The notes beneath the pieces are model-generated. The model was not told the origin of the DNA, ran no database searches, and saw only the letters and a program-made list of their open reading frames with translations. Positions 18,270 to 26,392 of a DNA stretch of 64,000 bases are shown here, piece by piece; the stretch's first letter is position 1, and every line of letters begins with the position of its first letter. A program made the position numbers and the translations under genes. The stretch is from positions 1-64,000 of the forward strand of contig NZ_AUCA01000014.1 in the NCBI RefSeq assembly GCF_000429525.1, in the 5' to 3' direction. The stretch is from Alicyclobacillus contaminans DSM 17975. GTDB taxonomy: Bacteria > Bacillota > Bacilli > Alicyclobacillales > Alicyclobacillaceae.

Positions 18270-19172
18270 ATGGAATTACCCGCAGAGCATCCCGTGCGCA
18301 TCACACATCCGAAAAAGGTGCTATGGCCAGAGGCGGGCATCACAAAACTCGATCTGCTCCGCTACTATGCGCAGGTCGCACCCGCGCTGTTGTCGTGGCT
18401 CCGCGACAGACCCCTCACGGTGATCCGTTACCCGAATGGCATTCACGGCCATTCGTTTTTTCAAAAGGACGCGCCGCAGGGCAGGCCGGAGTGGGTCAGG
18501 ACGCATGCCGTGTGGTCCGAAGAGAAACGGCGACATATTGACTGCGTGATTGTGGATTCGGTGGCGACGCTCTTGTGGCTCGGCAATCTGGGGTGTCTGG
18601 AGCTGCACGTGGGGTTCACGACAGCGGCACGGCCCGAGGAACCCACTCACGTTGCCTTTGATCTCGATCCGTCCGTCCCCGGTTTCGAACCGGTTCGCAC
18701 GGTCGCCCTTGGCCTGCATCAATTGCTTCAACGACTGAACCTTCCCAGTGTGTGCAAGACCTCCGGTGCATCCGGCCTACAGGTGTTCATCAAGCTGGCC
18801 GAAGGTCACACGTACGAGCATACGCGCGTGTTCACGCGCGCCGTTGCCGAATATCTCCAGCATCAGTTTCCTTCCCTGGTGACATTAGAGCGTCTTACCC
18901 GAAACCGCAGACACAAAGTGTACGTGGATTATCCGCAACACGGCCGCCACCGCACGCTGATTGCGGCCTACAGCCCGCGCGCCGCCGAGCAGGCCACCGT
19001 ATCGACCCCGCTCTCGTGGCGGGAACTCGAACAAGGCGCGCTGCCTACCGACTACACGCTTCGGAACGTGCCCACCCGGCTGAAATTGACGGGCGATTTG
19101 ATGACCCAATTGGAACCCGTGTCTCTGCGCGACATCTCCGCGTACCTGGAACGCGCCGGCGTTTTTTCCTGA
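18270..19172 (+). CDS. ligD: LigD-type DNA polymerase/primase (stand-alone POL domain)
   Basis: This 300-residue protein is an archaeo-eukaryotic-primase-type polymerase that fills or extends DNA ends in non-homologous end joining. It shows THPKKVLWPEAGITK at the N-terminus, the catalytic acid motif FDLDPS near 131, and KTSGASGLQVFIKL near 166. Unlike B. subtilis LigD, no ATP-dependent ligase or phosphoesterase domain is fused to it, and none lies nearby. ATG 18270 is preferred because GGGAGTG lies 7-8 nt before it; ATG 18255 lacks a well-spaced Shine-Dalgarno. Confidence 0.9.
   Translation: MELPAEHPVRITHPKKVLWPEAGITKLDLLRYYAQVAPALLSWLRDRPLTVIRYPNGIHGHSFFQKDAPQGRPEWVRTHAVWSEEKRRHIDCVIVDSVATLLWLGNLGCLELHVGFTTAARPEEPTHVAFDLDPSVPGFEPVRTVALGLHQLLQRLNLPSVCKTSGASGLQVFIKLAEGHTYEHTRVFTRAVAEYLQHQFPSLVTLERLTRNRRHKVYVDYPQHGRHRTLIAAYSPRAAEQATVSTPLSWRELEQGALPTDYTLRNVPTRLKLTGDLMTQLEPVSLRDISAYLERAGVFS
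19150..19167 (+). terminator. Possible short terminator overlapping the end of ligD
   Basis: AACGC (19150-19154) and GCGTT (19159-19163) form a 5-bp hairpin with loop GCCG. The T-run continues to 19167. It lies inside the last codons of ligD and precedes the mtnP promoter, which makes it plausible, but the stem is short. Confidence 0.4.
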
Positions 19173-19201
19173 ACGCTGTGGAAGCCGACCGGGCCTTCAC
19201 G

Positions 19202-19207
19202 TATAAT
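19202..19207 (+). promoter_or_regulatory. -10 element of the mtn operon
   Basis: TATAAT lies 34 nt before the chosen TTG start of mtnP. A transcript starting near 19214 would exclude ATG 19211 as the start and favour TTG 19241. The -35 region is poor. Confidence 0.45.
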
Positions 19208-19240
19208 CGGATGAAGAAGACGGGGAGGAAGGGATTACGC

Positions 19241-20062
19241 TTGTCTGTAAAATTTGCAATCATCGGTGGTACCGGCGTATATCGGCAGGACATGCTGGAA
19301 AATGCGGAGACCACCGTGTTGGATACACCGTACGGGCAAGCTCAGGCGACGCTCGGTACATACCGCGGCAATACCGTCGCGTTCATGCCGCGGCACGGGA
19401 CGGGACACAGCATTCCGCCGCACCGCATCAATTATCGCGCGAATCTGTGGGCACTCAAATCGTTGGGCGTGGAACAGATTTTCGCGACTGCCGCGGTCGG
19501 TTCACTGCAGTTGGATGTGGCCCCCGGCAGCCTGGTCCTGGTCGACGACTTTCTGGATTGGACGAAACAACGAACTCAGACATTTTTTGAAGATGGACAA
19601 GTGGTGCACGTGGACATGACCGATCCGTACTGCAACCGTCTGCGTAGTCACCTGCGCAATACCGCGCATGAACTCGGTCTGTCGCTGCACGACGGGGGGA
19701 CCTACGTGTGCACGGATGGTCCTCGCTTCGAAACCCGTGCGGAGATTCGAATGTACCAGTCGCTTGGAGCTGCGGTGGTTGGTATGACCACCGCGCCGGA
19801 GGTTGTCCTGGCCAAGGAGCTTGAGATGTGTTATGCGACCGTGGCCATGGTCACCAACTATTGCACGGGAATCAGCCGACAGGCGTTGACCGTTGACGAA
19901 GTGGTGCAAACCATGAACGAGAATGCCCATCAGCTGCAGCGCCTGTTCTTCACGGCCTTGGAAACCATCGATGCAAAGCGGGACTGCAGCTGTGGCCACG
20001 CCGTGGCTGGGCAGATGCCGCTGACCGGAGCCAATGCCAGCGAGCAGGAGGGAAGACATTGA
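19241..20062 (+). CDS. mtnP: S-methyl-5'-thioadenosine phosphorylase
   Basis: This 273-residue enzyme cleaves methylthioadenosine (MTA), the by-product of polyamine synthesis, into adenine and methylthioribose-1-phosphate. It shows AIIGGTGVY at the N-terminus, PRHGTGHSIPPHRINYRANL near 48 and TDGPRFETRAEI near 160, all typical of MTAP. The TTG start is chosen because GGAGGAAGGG lies 7 nt before it and a TATAAT places the transcript start after ATG 19211. The product feeds mtnA, which overlaps the stop codon (TTGA). Confidence 0.92.
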   Translation: MSVKFAIIGGTGVYRQDMLENAETTVLDTPYGQAQATLGTYRGNTVAFMPRHGTGHSIPPHRINYRANLWALKSLGVEQIFATAAVGSLQLDVAPGSLVLVDDFLDWTKQRTQTFFEDGQVVHVDMTDPYCNRLRSHLRNTAHELGLSLHDGGTYVCTDGPRFETRAEIRMYQSLGAAVVGMTTAPEVVLAKELEMCYATVAMVTNYCTGISRQALTVDEVVQTMNENAHQLQRLFFTALETIDAKRDCSCGHAVAGQMPLTGANASEQEGRH

Positions 20063-21111
20063 CGTTGCGAGCCATTCACTGGACGGGAAATACCTTGGAA
20101 CTGCTGGATCAAACGCGGCTCCCGCACGAGGAGGCGTGGATTCGCTGCAATCGGGCAGAGAATGTGGCCACAGCCATTGTGGACATGAAAGTTCGCGGCG
20201 CGCCGGCGATTGCCATTTCCGCCGCCTACGCTGTGGCGCTGGAAGCCATCCAGCATCGGCATCTATCCGTCGCAGCGATGCGCGAAGCGCTGATGCAGAC
20301 CATTGAACGGATGTGTCAGACGCGGCCCACCGCCGTCAACCTGTTCGCGGCGATGCGCACCATGTCCGACGTGGTGCAGTCCGAAGTGACGGACGCGGAC
20401 GACCTGCTTCAGCGGGTGGTGTCCACCGCAGAACGGCTCGCGCAAGAGGACGTCAAAACCAATCGCGCCATCGGCCGACACGGCGCCGAGCTATTTCTCG
20501 GCCCAGTGCAGGTCCTCACGCATTGCAACACCGGATCACTCGCCACGGTGGAGTACGGCACGGCCCTCGGAGTCATCCGCGCGTTGGCCGATCAGGGCCG
20601 CTTGACTCACGTGTACGTGGACGAGACGCGCCCGTACCTGCAGGGAGCCCGGCTGACCGCATATGAACTCAGCCACGAAGGGATTCCGCACACGCTGATT
20701 ACCGACAGTATGGCCGCGCACATGATGAAACAGGGCAAGGTGGACGCCGTGATTGTGGGGGCAGACCGGATTGCGGCGAACGGTGACACTGCCAACAAGA
20801 TTGGAACGTATGGCTTGGCTGTGCTCGCAAAGCACCATCAGATTCCTTTCTACGTGGCCGCGCCGCTCAGCACGTTTGACATGAAGACGCTGTCTGGCGA
20901 GCAGATCCCGATTGAAGAGCGCCGCGGCGAGGAAGTCACAGAGCTCGGCGGCGTGCGAATTGCCCCTGTGACCACACGGGCGGCCCATCCGGCGTTCGAT
21001 GTGACACCGCACGAACTGATCACCGCCATCATCACCGAAGTAGGCGTGATTCATCGACCGACCGAGCATTCGGTGCGGGAGACATGGATGAAAGCGGGGG
21101 ATACGGTATGA
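20059..21111 (+). CDS. mtnA: S-methyl-5-thioribose-1-phosphate isomerase
   Basis: This 350-residue enzyme isomerises methylthioribose-1-phosphate to methylthioribulose-1-phosphate in methionine salvage. Landmarks are VRGAPAIAISAAYAVAL near 45, the active-site Cys in LTHCNTGSLATVEYGTALG near 153, and the catalytic Asp in VGADRIAANGDTANKIGTY near 234. The TTG start overlaps the mtnP stop and has AGGAGGGAAG upstream. No later salvage genes (mtnB, mtnW/X or mtnD) lie in the window, so the fate of the product is unknown here. Confidence 0.95.
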   Translation: MTLRAIHWTGNTLELLDQTRLPHEEAWIRCNRAENVATAIVDMKVRGAPAIAISAAYAVALEAIQHRHLSVAAMREALMQTIERMCQTRPTAVNLFAAMRTMSDVVQSEVTDADDLLQRVVSTAERLAQEDVKTNRAIGRHGAELFLGPVQVLTHCNTGSLATVEYGTALGVIRALADQGRLTHVYVDETRPYLQGARLTAYELSHEGIPHTLITDSMAAHMMKQGKVDAVIVGADRIAANGDTANKIGTYGLAVLAKHHQIPFYVAAPLSTFDMKTLSGEQIPIEERRGEEVTELGGVRIAPVTTRAAHPAFDVTPHELITAIITEVGVIHRPTEHSVRETWMKAGDTV

Positions 21112-22406
21112 GCCAATCCGTTCTGATGGAAGTGGGCGCACTGATTCAGTCGGCCGGGCAAGTGATGCACGAGCCGGCGTATTTGTTGATTCGAGACGGC
21201 ATCATCGCCGAAGTTGGGCGTGGACGATATGCTGGGCCGCGCGAGGGTTTGACAATCTATCGGAGACCGCAGGCACTCGCCATGCCGGGGTTGGTGAATG
21301 CGCACGGACACGCGGCTATGACGTTGTTGCGCGGTGTCGGCGACGACCTGCCGTTGATGACATGGCTGGAGGAGCGCATGTTTCCCAATGAAGCCAAGCT
21401 GACCGAAGATGCCATCTATTGGGGCACGCTGTTGGCCTGCTGGGAGATGATTCAATCCGGAACCACCTGTTTCACCGATATGTACTTTATGATGCACAGC
21501 GCAGCGCGCGCGGTGGAGGAGTCTGGTCTGCGAGCGGTCTTGTCCTGGGGGATGGTGGGCATGGACGCCACATCGTATCAGCAGGGGATTCGCAACTCCC
21601 GGGCATTCATCGGCCAGTGGAACGGGCGGGCCAACGGTCGTATCACTACCACGCTGGGACCCCATGCGCCGTACACCTGTCCGCCAGACCATCTGGCGAT
21701 GGTGGCAGAGTTGTCGGCCGAATTGGATGTGCCCATCCAAATTCATCTATCCGAGACCAAGGTGGAAGTGGACAACAGCCTGCGAGACTACGGGCGCTCC
21801 CCCATTGCGCACGCAGCCGCTTGCGGTTTGTTCGAGCGCCCCGTGTTGGCCGCGCACTGCGTGCATGTGTCCACGGAGGACATTGACCTATTGCTCCAAC
21901 ACGACGTGCGCGTCGCCCATAATCCGCAGAGCAACCTCAAGCTCGGTTCCGGAGTGGCACCTGTAGTCGCCATGAAGCAGGCGGGCCTCACGGTCGGACT
22001 GGGTACGGATGGCGCCGCGAGCAATAACAATTTGGATATGTTTGAAGAGATGCGGCTCGCCGCCACGCTGCACAAAGGTGTGCTTCAGGACGCCACCGCC
22101 ATCCCCGCAGCCACCGCGTTCGCCATGGCGACCGAAGACAGCGCGCGCAGCGTGTTCTTGCCATCCGGTCACGGTACGTTGACCGCGGGGGCGAAGGCGG
22201 ACATCACACTGTTGGATTTGAACAGCACGCACTTCCAACCCACGTTTGACCTGCTGTCGAACGTGGTGTACGCGGCCGGGGCGGATGACGTCACAGATGT
22301 CTTCGTCGACGGACAGCCGCTGTTGCTTCATCGCGAGCCCGTCACGCTGGATACGGAACGAATTCGCTACGAGGTGCGCGCCATCCAGGAGAAACTGTTG
22401 CGGTAA
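21108..22406 (+). CDS. mtaD: 5-methylthioadenosine/S-adenosylhomocysteine deaminase
   Basis: This 432-residue amidohydrolase deaminates MTA and S-adenosylhomocysteine (SAH) to their inosine forms. Metal ligands are visible in NAHGHAAMTLLRG near 55, IHLSETKVE near 205, HCVHV near 245 and GTDGAASNNNLDM near 296. It overlaps mtnA by 4 nt (ATGA), so one transcript encodes both MTA phosphorolysis and MTA/SAH deamination. Substrate preference cannot be read from the sequence; SAH or guanine-like substrates remain possible. Confidence 0.88.
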   Translation: MSQSVLMEVGALIQSAGQVMHEPAYLLIRDGIIAEVGRGRYAGPREGLTIYRRPQALAMPGLVNAHGHAAMTLLRGVGDDLPLMTWLEERMFPNEAKLTEDAIYWGTLLACWEMIQSGTTCFTDMYFMMHSAARAVEESGLRAVLSWGMVGMDATSYQQGIRNSRAFIGQWNGRANGRITTTLGPHAPYTCPPDHLAMVAELSAELDVPIQIHLSETKVEVDNSLRDYGRSPIAHAAACGLFERPVLAAHCVHVSTEDIDLLLQHDVRVAHNPQSNLKLGSGVAPVVAMKQAGLTVGLGTDGAASNNNLDMFEEMRLAATLHKGVLQDATAIPAATAFAMATEDSARSVFLPSGHGTLTAGAKADITLLDLNSTHFQPTFDLLSNVVYAAGADDVTDVFVDGQPLLLHREPVTLDTERIRYEVRAIQEKLLR

Positions 22407-22429
22407 CGGGATTCAATGGTGGCGTTGGC

Positions 22430-22630
22430 TCAGGCTCGAAACAGGGAATTGCGCAGCCCCACGTGCACGGTTGGGTGATTCAGGCAGAGTGTGCAAGCCA
22501 ACGCCTCCAGCCACAGATCCCGCTCGGCGCAGCGCATCAAACCGTCCTCCGGTGACGTGTCATGTGCGGCTGCACCGGGTGCGGTGGCGTCGCCTGTGTT
22601 CGATTTGGTGCGAACAACCCGTATCGGCAT
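22430..22630 (-). CDS. Small protein of unknown function, antisense in the mtaD-surE gap
   Basis: A 66-residue frame starts at ATG 22630 behind a strong Shine-Dalgarno (GAGGAGGTGC, 7 nt away) and ends at TGA 22430-22432. It fills most of the mtaD-surE gap. The N-terminal half is hydrophilic and the C-terminal half leucine-rich, with Cys34 and a CTLC pair (46-49). No family is recognised. The good ribosome site, the fit to the gap and the palindrome just upstream support a real gene; its length makes chance hard to exclude. Confidence 0.5.
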   Translation of the reverse strand: MPIRVVRTKSNTGDATAPGAAAHDTSPEDGLMRCAERDLWLEALACTLCLNHPTVHVGLRNSLFRA

Positions 22631-22652
22631 ATGACGTGCACCTCCTCGCGTA

Positions 22653-22665
22653 ATACTCGTAGTAT
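22653..22665. promoter_or_regulatory. Palindrome between the small gene and surE
   Basis: ATACT (22653-22657) and AGTAT (22661-22665) are inverted around CGT. The palindrome lies 23 nt upstream of the minus-strand small gene and 56 nt upstream of surE, a position where one operator could serve both. No bound protein is known. Confidence 0.35.
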
Positions 22666-22721
22666 CCGCGCGGTGATTGTGCATCATGTCGGCGGATTGA
22701 TGGCAGGAGAGGAGACAATCC

Positions 22722-23501
22722 ATGCGAATACTGATCAGCAACGATGACGGCATCCATGCGGAAGGGATTCGCGCCCTGGCCGAAGCGGTGCACAGTCTCG
22801 GTGAAGTGGTGGTGGTGGCGCCGGATGTCCAGCGCAGTGCTTCCAGCCACGGCATCACACTGTTTCAACGCCTGTACGTGGAGGAAGTCCAGCTCGGCAT
22901 CCCGGGTGCAACCGCGTATTCTGTCTCCGGAACGCCCGTGGACTGCGTCAAGTGGGCGGTGGCCCAGTTGGGCCAGCAGCGCCCATTCGATTTGGTGCTG
23001 TCCGGAATCAATGAAGGGCAGAATTTGGCGACGGATGTTCTCTATTCCGGCACATTGGCCGCCGCCGGGGAAGGCGCGCTGCACGGTGTGCCCGCGGTTG
23101 CTTTCTCCCTGACTGGACCGCCGTTTCCCTATGCGGACGCGGCGGCAGCGGCCCGGCGCATTGTGGATGCCGTGCTTTCGGTGCCCTTTCCCCCCGATAC
23201 GTTTCTCAGCGTCAATTTTCCGGCGAAGGACATCGCATCCGCGCCCTGGCGGGTGGTTCCGTTGGGAGCGCGCAGCTACCAGGATATCTTCGCGCAGCGC
23301 ACGGACGAGTCCGGGCGGGTGTATTACCGGTACACAGGCGAAGCGCTGGACGAGAACGCCGCGTCGGAAACGGATGTACATGCTGTCAATGAAGGGGCCA
23401 TCAGCATCACGCCGCTGACGTACCGTTTTACAAACGAAGCGATGATTGCTACGCTGAAGATGACCTTGGGAACACACTCCGATGGACGGGTGAATTCATA
23501 A
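22722..23501 (+). CDS. surE: 5'/3'-nucleotidase SurE
   Basis: This 259-residue divalent-metal phosphatase acts on nucleoside monophosphates and is linked to stationary-phase survival. The metal site ISNDDGIHAEG is at residues 5-15; APDVQRSASSHGIT near 37, SGTPVDCVKW near 73 and SGINEGQNL near 94 follow the family. The Shine-Dalgarno GGAGAGGAG precedes the ATG. It opens a surE-ypmA-ypmB run whose stop and start codons overlap or nearly touch. Confidence 0.95.
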   Translation: MRILISNDDGIHAEGIRALAEAVHSLGEVVVVAPDVQRSASSHGITLFQRLYVEEVQLGIPGATAYSVSGTPVDCVKWAVAQLGQQRPFDLVLSGINEGQNLATDVLYSGTLAAAGEGALHGVPAVAFSLTGPPFPYADAAAAARRIVDAVLSVPFPPDTFLSVNFPAKDIASAPWRVVPLGARSYQDIFAQRTDESGRVYYRYTGEALDENAASETDVHAVNEGAISITPLTYRFTNEAMIATLKMTLGTHSDGRVNS

Positions 23502-23671
23502 TGGACGACAAGATGACTGTGATAGGTACCCATGTCTGCACAGCCACGGACGATTTATATCAGCTGGTGGATTTCTTGAACCGGAACTTGAAAGACAAGA
23601 ACGTAATCTTCGGATTGTCGAAACATCAGGAACAGGAAGGGAAGATGTTGCTCACGTTGTATCGAGCATAG
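23501..23671 (+). CDS. ypmA: DUF4264 small protein (YpmA-like)
   Basis: This 56-residue protein begins MDDKMTVIGTHVC and contains LVDFLNRNLKDKNVIFGLSK. It matches the length, charge pattern and position of B. subtilis YpmA between dinG and ypmB. Function is unknown. The ATG overlaps the surE stop codon (TAATG), implying translational coupling, and ypmB starts 5 nt after its stop. Confidence 0.82.
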   Translation: MDDKMTVIGTHVCTATDDLYQLVDFLNRNLKDKNVIFGLSKHQEQEGKMLLTLYRA

Positions 23672-23676
23672 AGGCC

Positions 23677-24174
23677 ATGAGCAAGTGGAGAATCTGGTTT
23701 TGGAGCGTGTTCGTCGTCATTTGTATGGTGTTGATTGCCCTGGTCAGCGCGATTTGGAACAATTTATCGAGTGAGTGGAACGTGGAGGAAGTGGCCGCGC
23801 AGGCCGCTTTAAACCAATCTCCCATCGACCACATTCTGCGACACGACGTGTTCACCGGTGCAGATGTCCAAGAGGTGTTTGTCGGCACCGACGCGTTCGG
23901 TCGGACGTGGGATGTGTTTGTGTACGGATCGCCATTTCAGGTGCACGCGGTTCCGGCGTCCACGGTTCTGTCTCCAGATGCGATTTTGAAGCGCACGGCT
24001 GTCGCAGCGCTGCATCCCACAGCCGTACACCTCGGCTATTTGGATGCCGGCGAGCAGCGCAAGCTCAACACATCGACGCATGTGGTGTATGAAATCGAGC
24101 ACCGTAACAGCAAAGGATTGATTTTCTACACGTACGTGGATGCAACGTCCGGTAAGTTGTTAGCTACGTATTAA
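23677..24174 (+). CDS. ypmB: DUF5590/PepSY-like membrane-anchored protein (YpmB-like)
   Basis: This 165-residue protein has one N-terminal transmembrane segment (about 6-28) and an extracytoplasmic part. The C-terminal IFYTYVDATSGKLLATY is typical of PepSY-type folds, and the family is DUF5590 (YpmB). Function is unknown. The surE-ypmA-ypmB gene order partly matches Bacillus, where aspB and asnS follow; here an FtsH-like pair replaces aspB. Confidence 0.8.
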   Translation: MSKWRIWFWSVFVVICMVLIALVSAIWNNLSSEWNVEEVAAQAALNQSPIDHILRHDVFTGADVQEVFVGTDAFGRTWDVFVYGSPFQVHAVPASTVLSPDAILKRTAVAALHPTAVHLGYLDAGEQRKLNTSTHVVYEIEHRNSKGLIFYTYVDATSGKLLATY

Positions 24175-24189
24175 ATCCTACGCGAGTCG

Positions 24190-24215
24190 TTTGACAGGAC
24201 AGGGTCCATGTCAAA
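24190..24215. repeat. 11-bp hairpin after ypmB
   Basis: TTTGACA-GGAC (24190-24200) pairs with GTCC-TGTCAAA (24204-24215, one bulged A) around AGG. It may end the ypmB transcript, although no T-run follows. It may instead be an operator for the promoter 15 nt downstream. Confidence 0.5.
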
Positions 24216-24229
24216 GGAAATATGTGCTG

Positions 24230-24258
24230 TCTACATAACGTGACTGACATGCTATACT
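24230..24258 (+). promoter_or_regulatory. Promoter of the FtsH-like pair
   Basis: TCTACA (24230-24235) and TATACT (24253-24258) have 17-nt spacing and precede the TTG start by 37 nt. Confidence 0.5.
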
Positions 24259-24295
24259 GATTGCGATATCCTGCGCGCAAGGAGGCGGTGAACTG

Positions 24296-24829
24296 TTGAC
24301 ACGCATACGCCTCATTCCGGTAGTCGTCATCGCCTTGGTCAGCCTGCTGGTTTTGTTCGGCGGCTGGTGGGCATATCGAAAATACAATGTCATCAATCCC
24401 TTGACGGAATCGCTTCAGCATGTGACCGGCGTTGAAAGCGTACAGGTCAATCCGAGCAGTCCCAGTTCCATTTCGATTCAACTCGGTCCCGTGACGGACC
24501 TGCAAACCACCTATCAAACCATCTCCCGTGCCGTGGAGCAGGTGTTTGGATCCGGCTCCAGTGTGGCGATGACCCTTGAAGATCATCGAGACGCCGCACT
24601 GACGAATATCTACGAAACAGATATGGCGCCCATCCTTGCGGAAGCCATCCAAAAGGGTGAGTATACGCAGATGGTTGCGATGATCCAGCAGAAGGCGAAG
24701 CAGCTCCACGTCACGGCGAAAGTGAGCATGGATGATCAGAACATCTACCTGCAACTGCAACAGGGCAGCTACTATTTGTACCACGTGCGTCGTTATTCCG
24801 CACTTCAACAGGGAGGTGGTGTTGCGTGA
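24296..24829 (+). CDS. Membrane-anchored protein of unknown function, partner of the FtsH-like protease
   Basis: This 177-residue protein has one N-terminal transmembrane helix (about 6-26) and an extracytoplasmic alpha/beta-like domain ending in an amphipathic, Gln- and Tyr-rich tail. No known family is recognised. Its stop overlaps the start of the FtsH-like gene (GTGA), and both share one promoter and terminator. A role as adaptor, substrate receptor or regulator of that protease is inferred from coupling only. The TTG start follows AAGGAGG. Confidence 0.6.
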   Translation: MTRIRLIPVVVIALVSLLVLFGGWWAYRKYNVINPLTESLQHVTGVESVQVNPSSPSSISIQLGPVTDLQTTYQTISRAVEQVFGSGSSVAMTLEDHRDAALTNIYETDMAPILAEAIQKGEYTQMVAMIQQKAKQLHVTAKVSMDDQNIYLQLQQGSYYLYHVRRYSALQQGGGVA

Positions 24830-26370
24830 TCAAGGAGTGGCTGGTCGGAGTTGGCTTGGCGGTACTGATTTTTCTGGGGATTTTGGGCCTGAACGTGCTC
24901 CCCATTTTCTTTCTGGTCGCCGTATCGGTCGCTTTGTGGTACGTCATGGACAGGCGATCCGCGGCCCCCACGGCCGTTCGCGAGGCGTCCGTGCGGCCGC
25001 GCGTTTCGTTTGACGAAATCGGCGGTCAGGAACATGCCAAGCGCGAATTGATGGAGGCGCTCGACTTCCTGAAGTATCGGGACAAAATCAAGACGCTCGG
25101 TATTCGCCCTTTGAAGGGGATTTTGCTCACGGGACCTCCTGGCACCGGAAAAACCCTGATGGCCAAAGCAGCGGCGACGTATACCGACTCTATCTTTCTT
25201 TCCGCTTCGGGCAGCGAGTTTGTGGAAATGTACGTGGGCGTCGGTGCGCAGCGCGTGCGCGATCTGTTTCGCCGGGCGCGGACACAAGCCAAGAAAGAGA
25301 ACAAGGACAGCGCCATCATCTTCATCGATGAAATTGATGTGCTCGGTGCGCGGCGCGGTCAGCACAGCCATCAGGAATATGACCAAACGTTGAATCAGCT
25401 GTTGACGGAGATGGACGGCATGTCCACCACGCAGTCTCCGCTGGTGCTGGTGATGGCGGCCACCAACCGTCCCGATATGTTGGACAGCGCGCTGTTGCGC
25501 CCAGGTCGATTCGACCGGCAGATCAAGGTTGACCTCCCGGATAAAGAGGGACGGTTGCACATCCTGCAAATTCAGACCAAAGACAAGCCGCTGGCCGATG
25601 ATGTGAACCTGGAGCACATCGCCAAGGAGACCTACGGTTTTTCCGGGGCCCAGTTGGAGTCGTTGGTCAACGAAGCGGCCATCATCGCACTGCGACAGGA
25701 GAAAACGCAAATTACGCAGGAGATGTTCCGAGACGCGGTGGACAAAGTATTGATGGGCGAAAAGACCGGACGCAAGCCGACCGACGAGGAATTGCATCGC
25801 GTGGCCGTCCACGAAATCGGGCACGCCATCGTCAGTGAGTTGATGCGCCCGGGAACGGTCTCTCACATCACCATCGCGCCGCGCGGCAACGCGCTGGGAT
25901 TCGTTCGCCAAATTCCAGAAAATGATCGGTATTTGTACACCCTGGAGCAGCTTCAGCAACAGATCAATGTGGCACTGGCCGGGTGTTTGGCGGAGGAATT
26001 GCACTACGGCAACCGCAGCACGGGTGCGCAAAACGACTTCATGCAGGCGTCTTCGCTGGCGAGGACCATGGTGAAATGCGGCCTGTCCCGCATTGGCATT
26101 GTGGACGAAGAGAACCTGCCCGACACCGTGCTCGACACGGAGGTTCGATATATCCTCGGCCAACAGGAGCAGGCGACGCGCGCACTGCTGCAACCGTTCA
26201 AGCAGCACATCGCGGAGTTCGCGCAATCGGTGGTGGCGGAAGAGAGCGTGTCGGGAGATGCGTTTCGGGCGTGGCTGCAGCAGGTTCAGCAGTCCGCCCG
26301 GGTGGACTGGGCGGTGCCGCTGCCGGCGGGCTTCCACGAAGCGAACGGGACGGCCGTCCCGTCCGCTTGA
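24826..26370 (+). CDS. FtsH-like AAA+ zinc metalloprotease without the extracytoplasmic domain
   Basis: This 514-residue protein has a short hydrophobic hairpin (residues 5-40), an AAA+ ATPase and an M41 peptidase. Walker A GPPGTGKT is at 103-110, Walker B IIFIDEID at 164-171, pore loop MYVGVG near 135, and HEIGH at 329-333; Asp404 is a likely third zinc ligand. All catalytic parts look intact. Housekeeping FtsH is about 600-650 residues with a ~70-residue external domain between its helices, which is missing here, so this is probably a paralogue. GTG 24826 overlaps the partner gene and follows GGGAGGTGGT. Confidence 0.85.
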   Translation: MIKEWLVGVGLAVLIFLGILGLNVLPIFFLVAVSVALWYVMDRRSAAPTAVREASVRPRVSFDEIGGQEHAKRELMEALDFLKYRDKIKTLGIRPLKGILLTGPPGTGKTLMAKAAATYTDSIFLSASGSEFVEMYVGVGAQRVRDLFRRARTQAKKENKDSAIIFIDEIDVLGARRGQHSHQEYDQTLNQLLTEMDGMSTTQSPLVLVMAATNRPDMLDSALLRPGRFDRQIKVDLPDKEGRLHILQIQTKDKPLADDVNLEHIAKETYGFSGAQLESLVNEAAIIALRQEKTQITQEMFRDAVDKVLMGEKTGRKPTDEELHRVAVHEIGHAIVSELMRPGTVSHITIAPRGNALGFVRQIPENDRYLYTLEQLQQQINVALAGCLAEELHYGNRSTGAQNDFMQASSLARTMVKCGLSRIGIVDEENLPDTVLDTEVRYILGQQEQATRALLQPFKQHIAEFAQSVVAEESVSGDAFRAWLQQVQQSARVDWAVPLPAGFHEANGTAVPSA

Positions 26371-26392
26371 CCAATTGTCATATGATGCGAGA

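Noticed and set aside
24826-26370. YjoB-type AAA+ ATPase without protease
   Set aside because: The HEIGH zinc motif and the downstream acidic ligand are intact, so it should be a protease.
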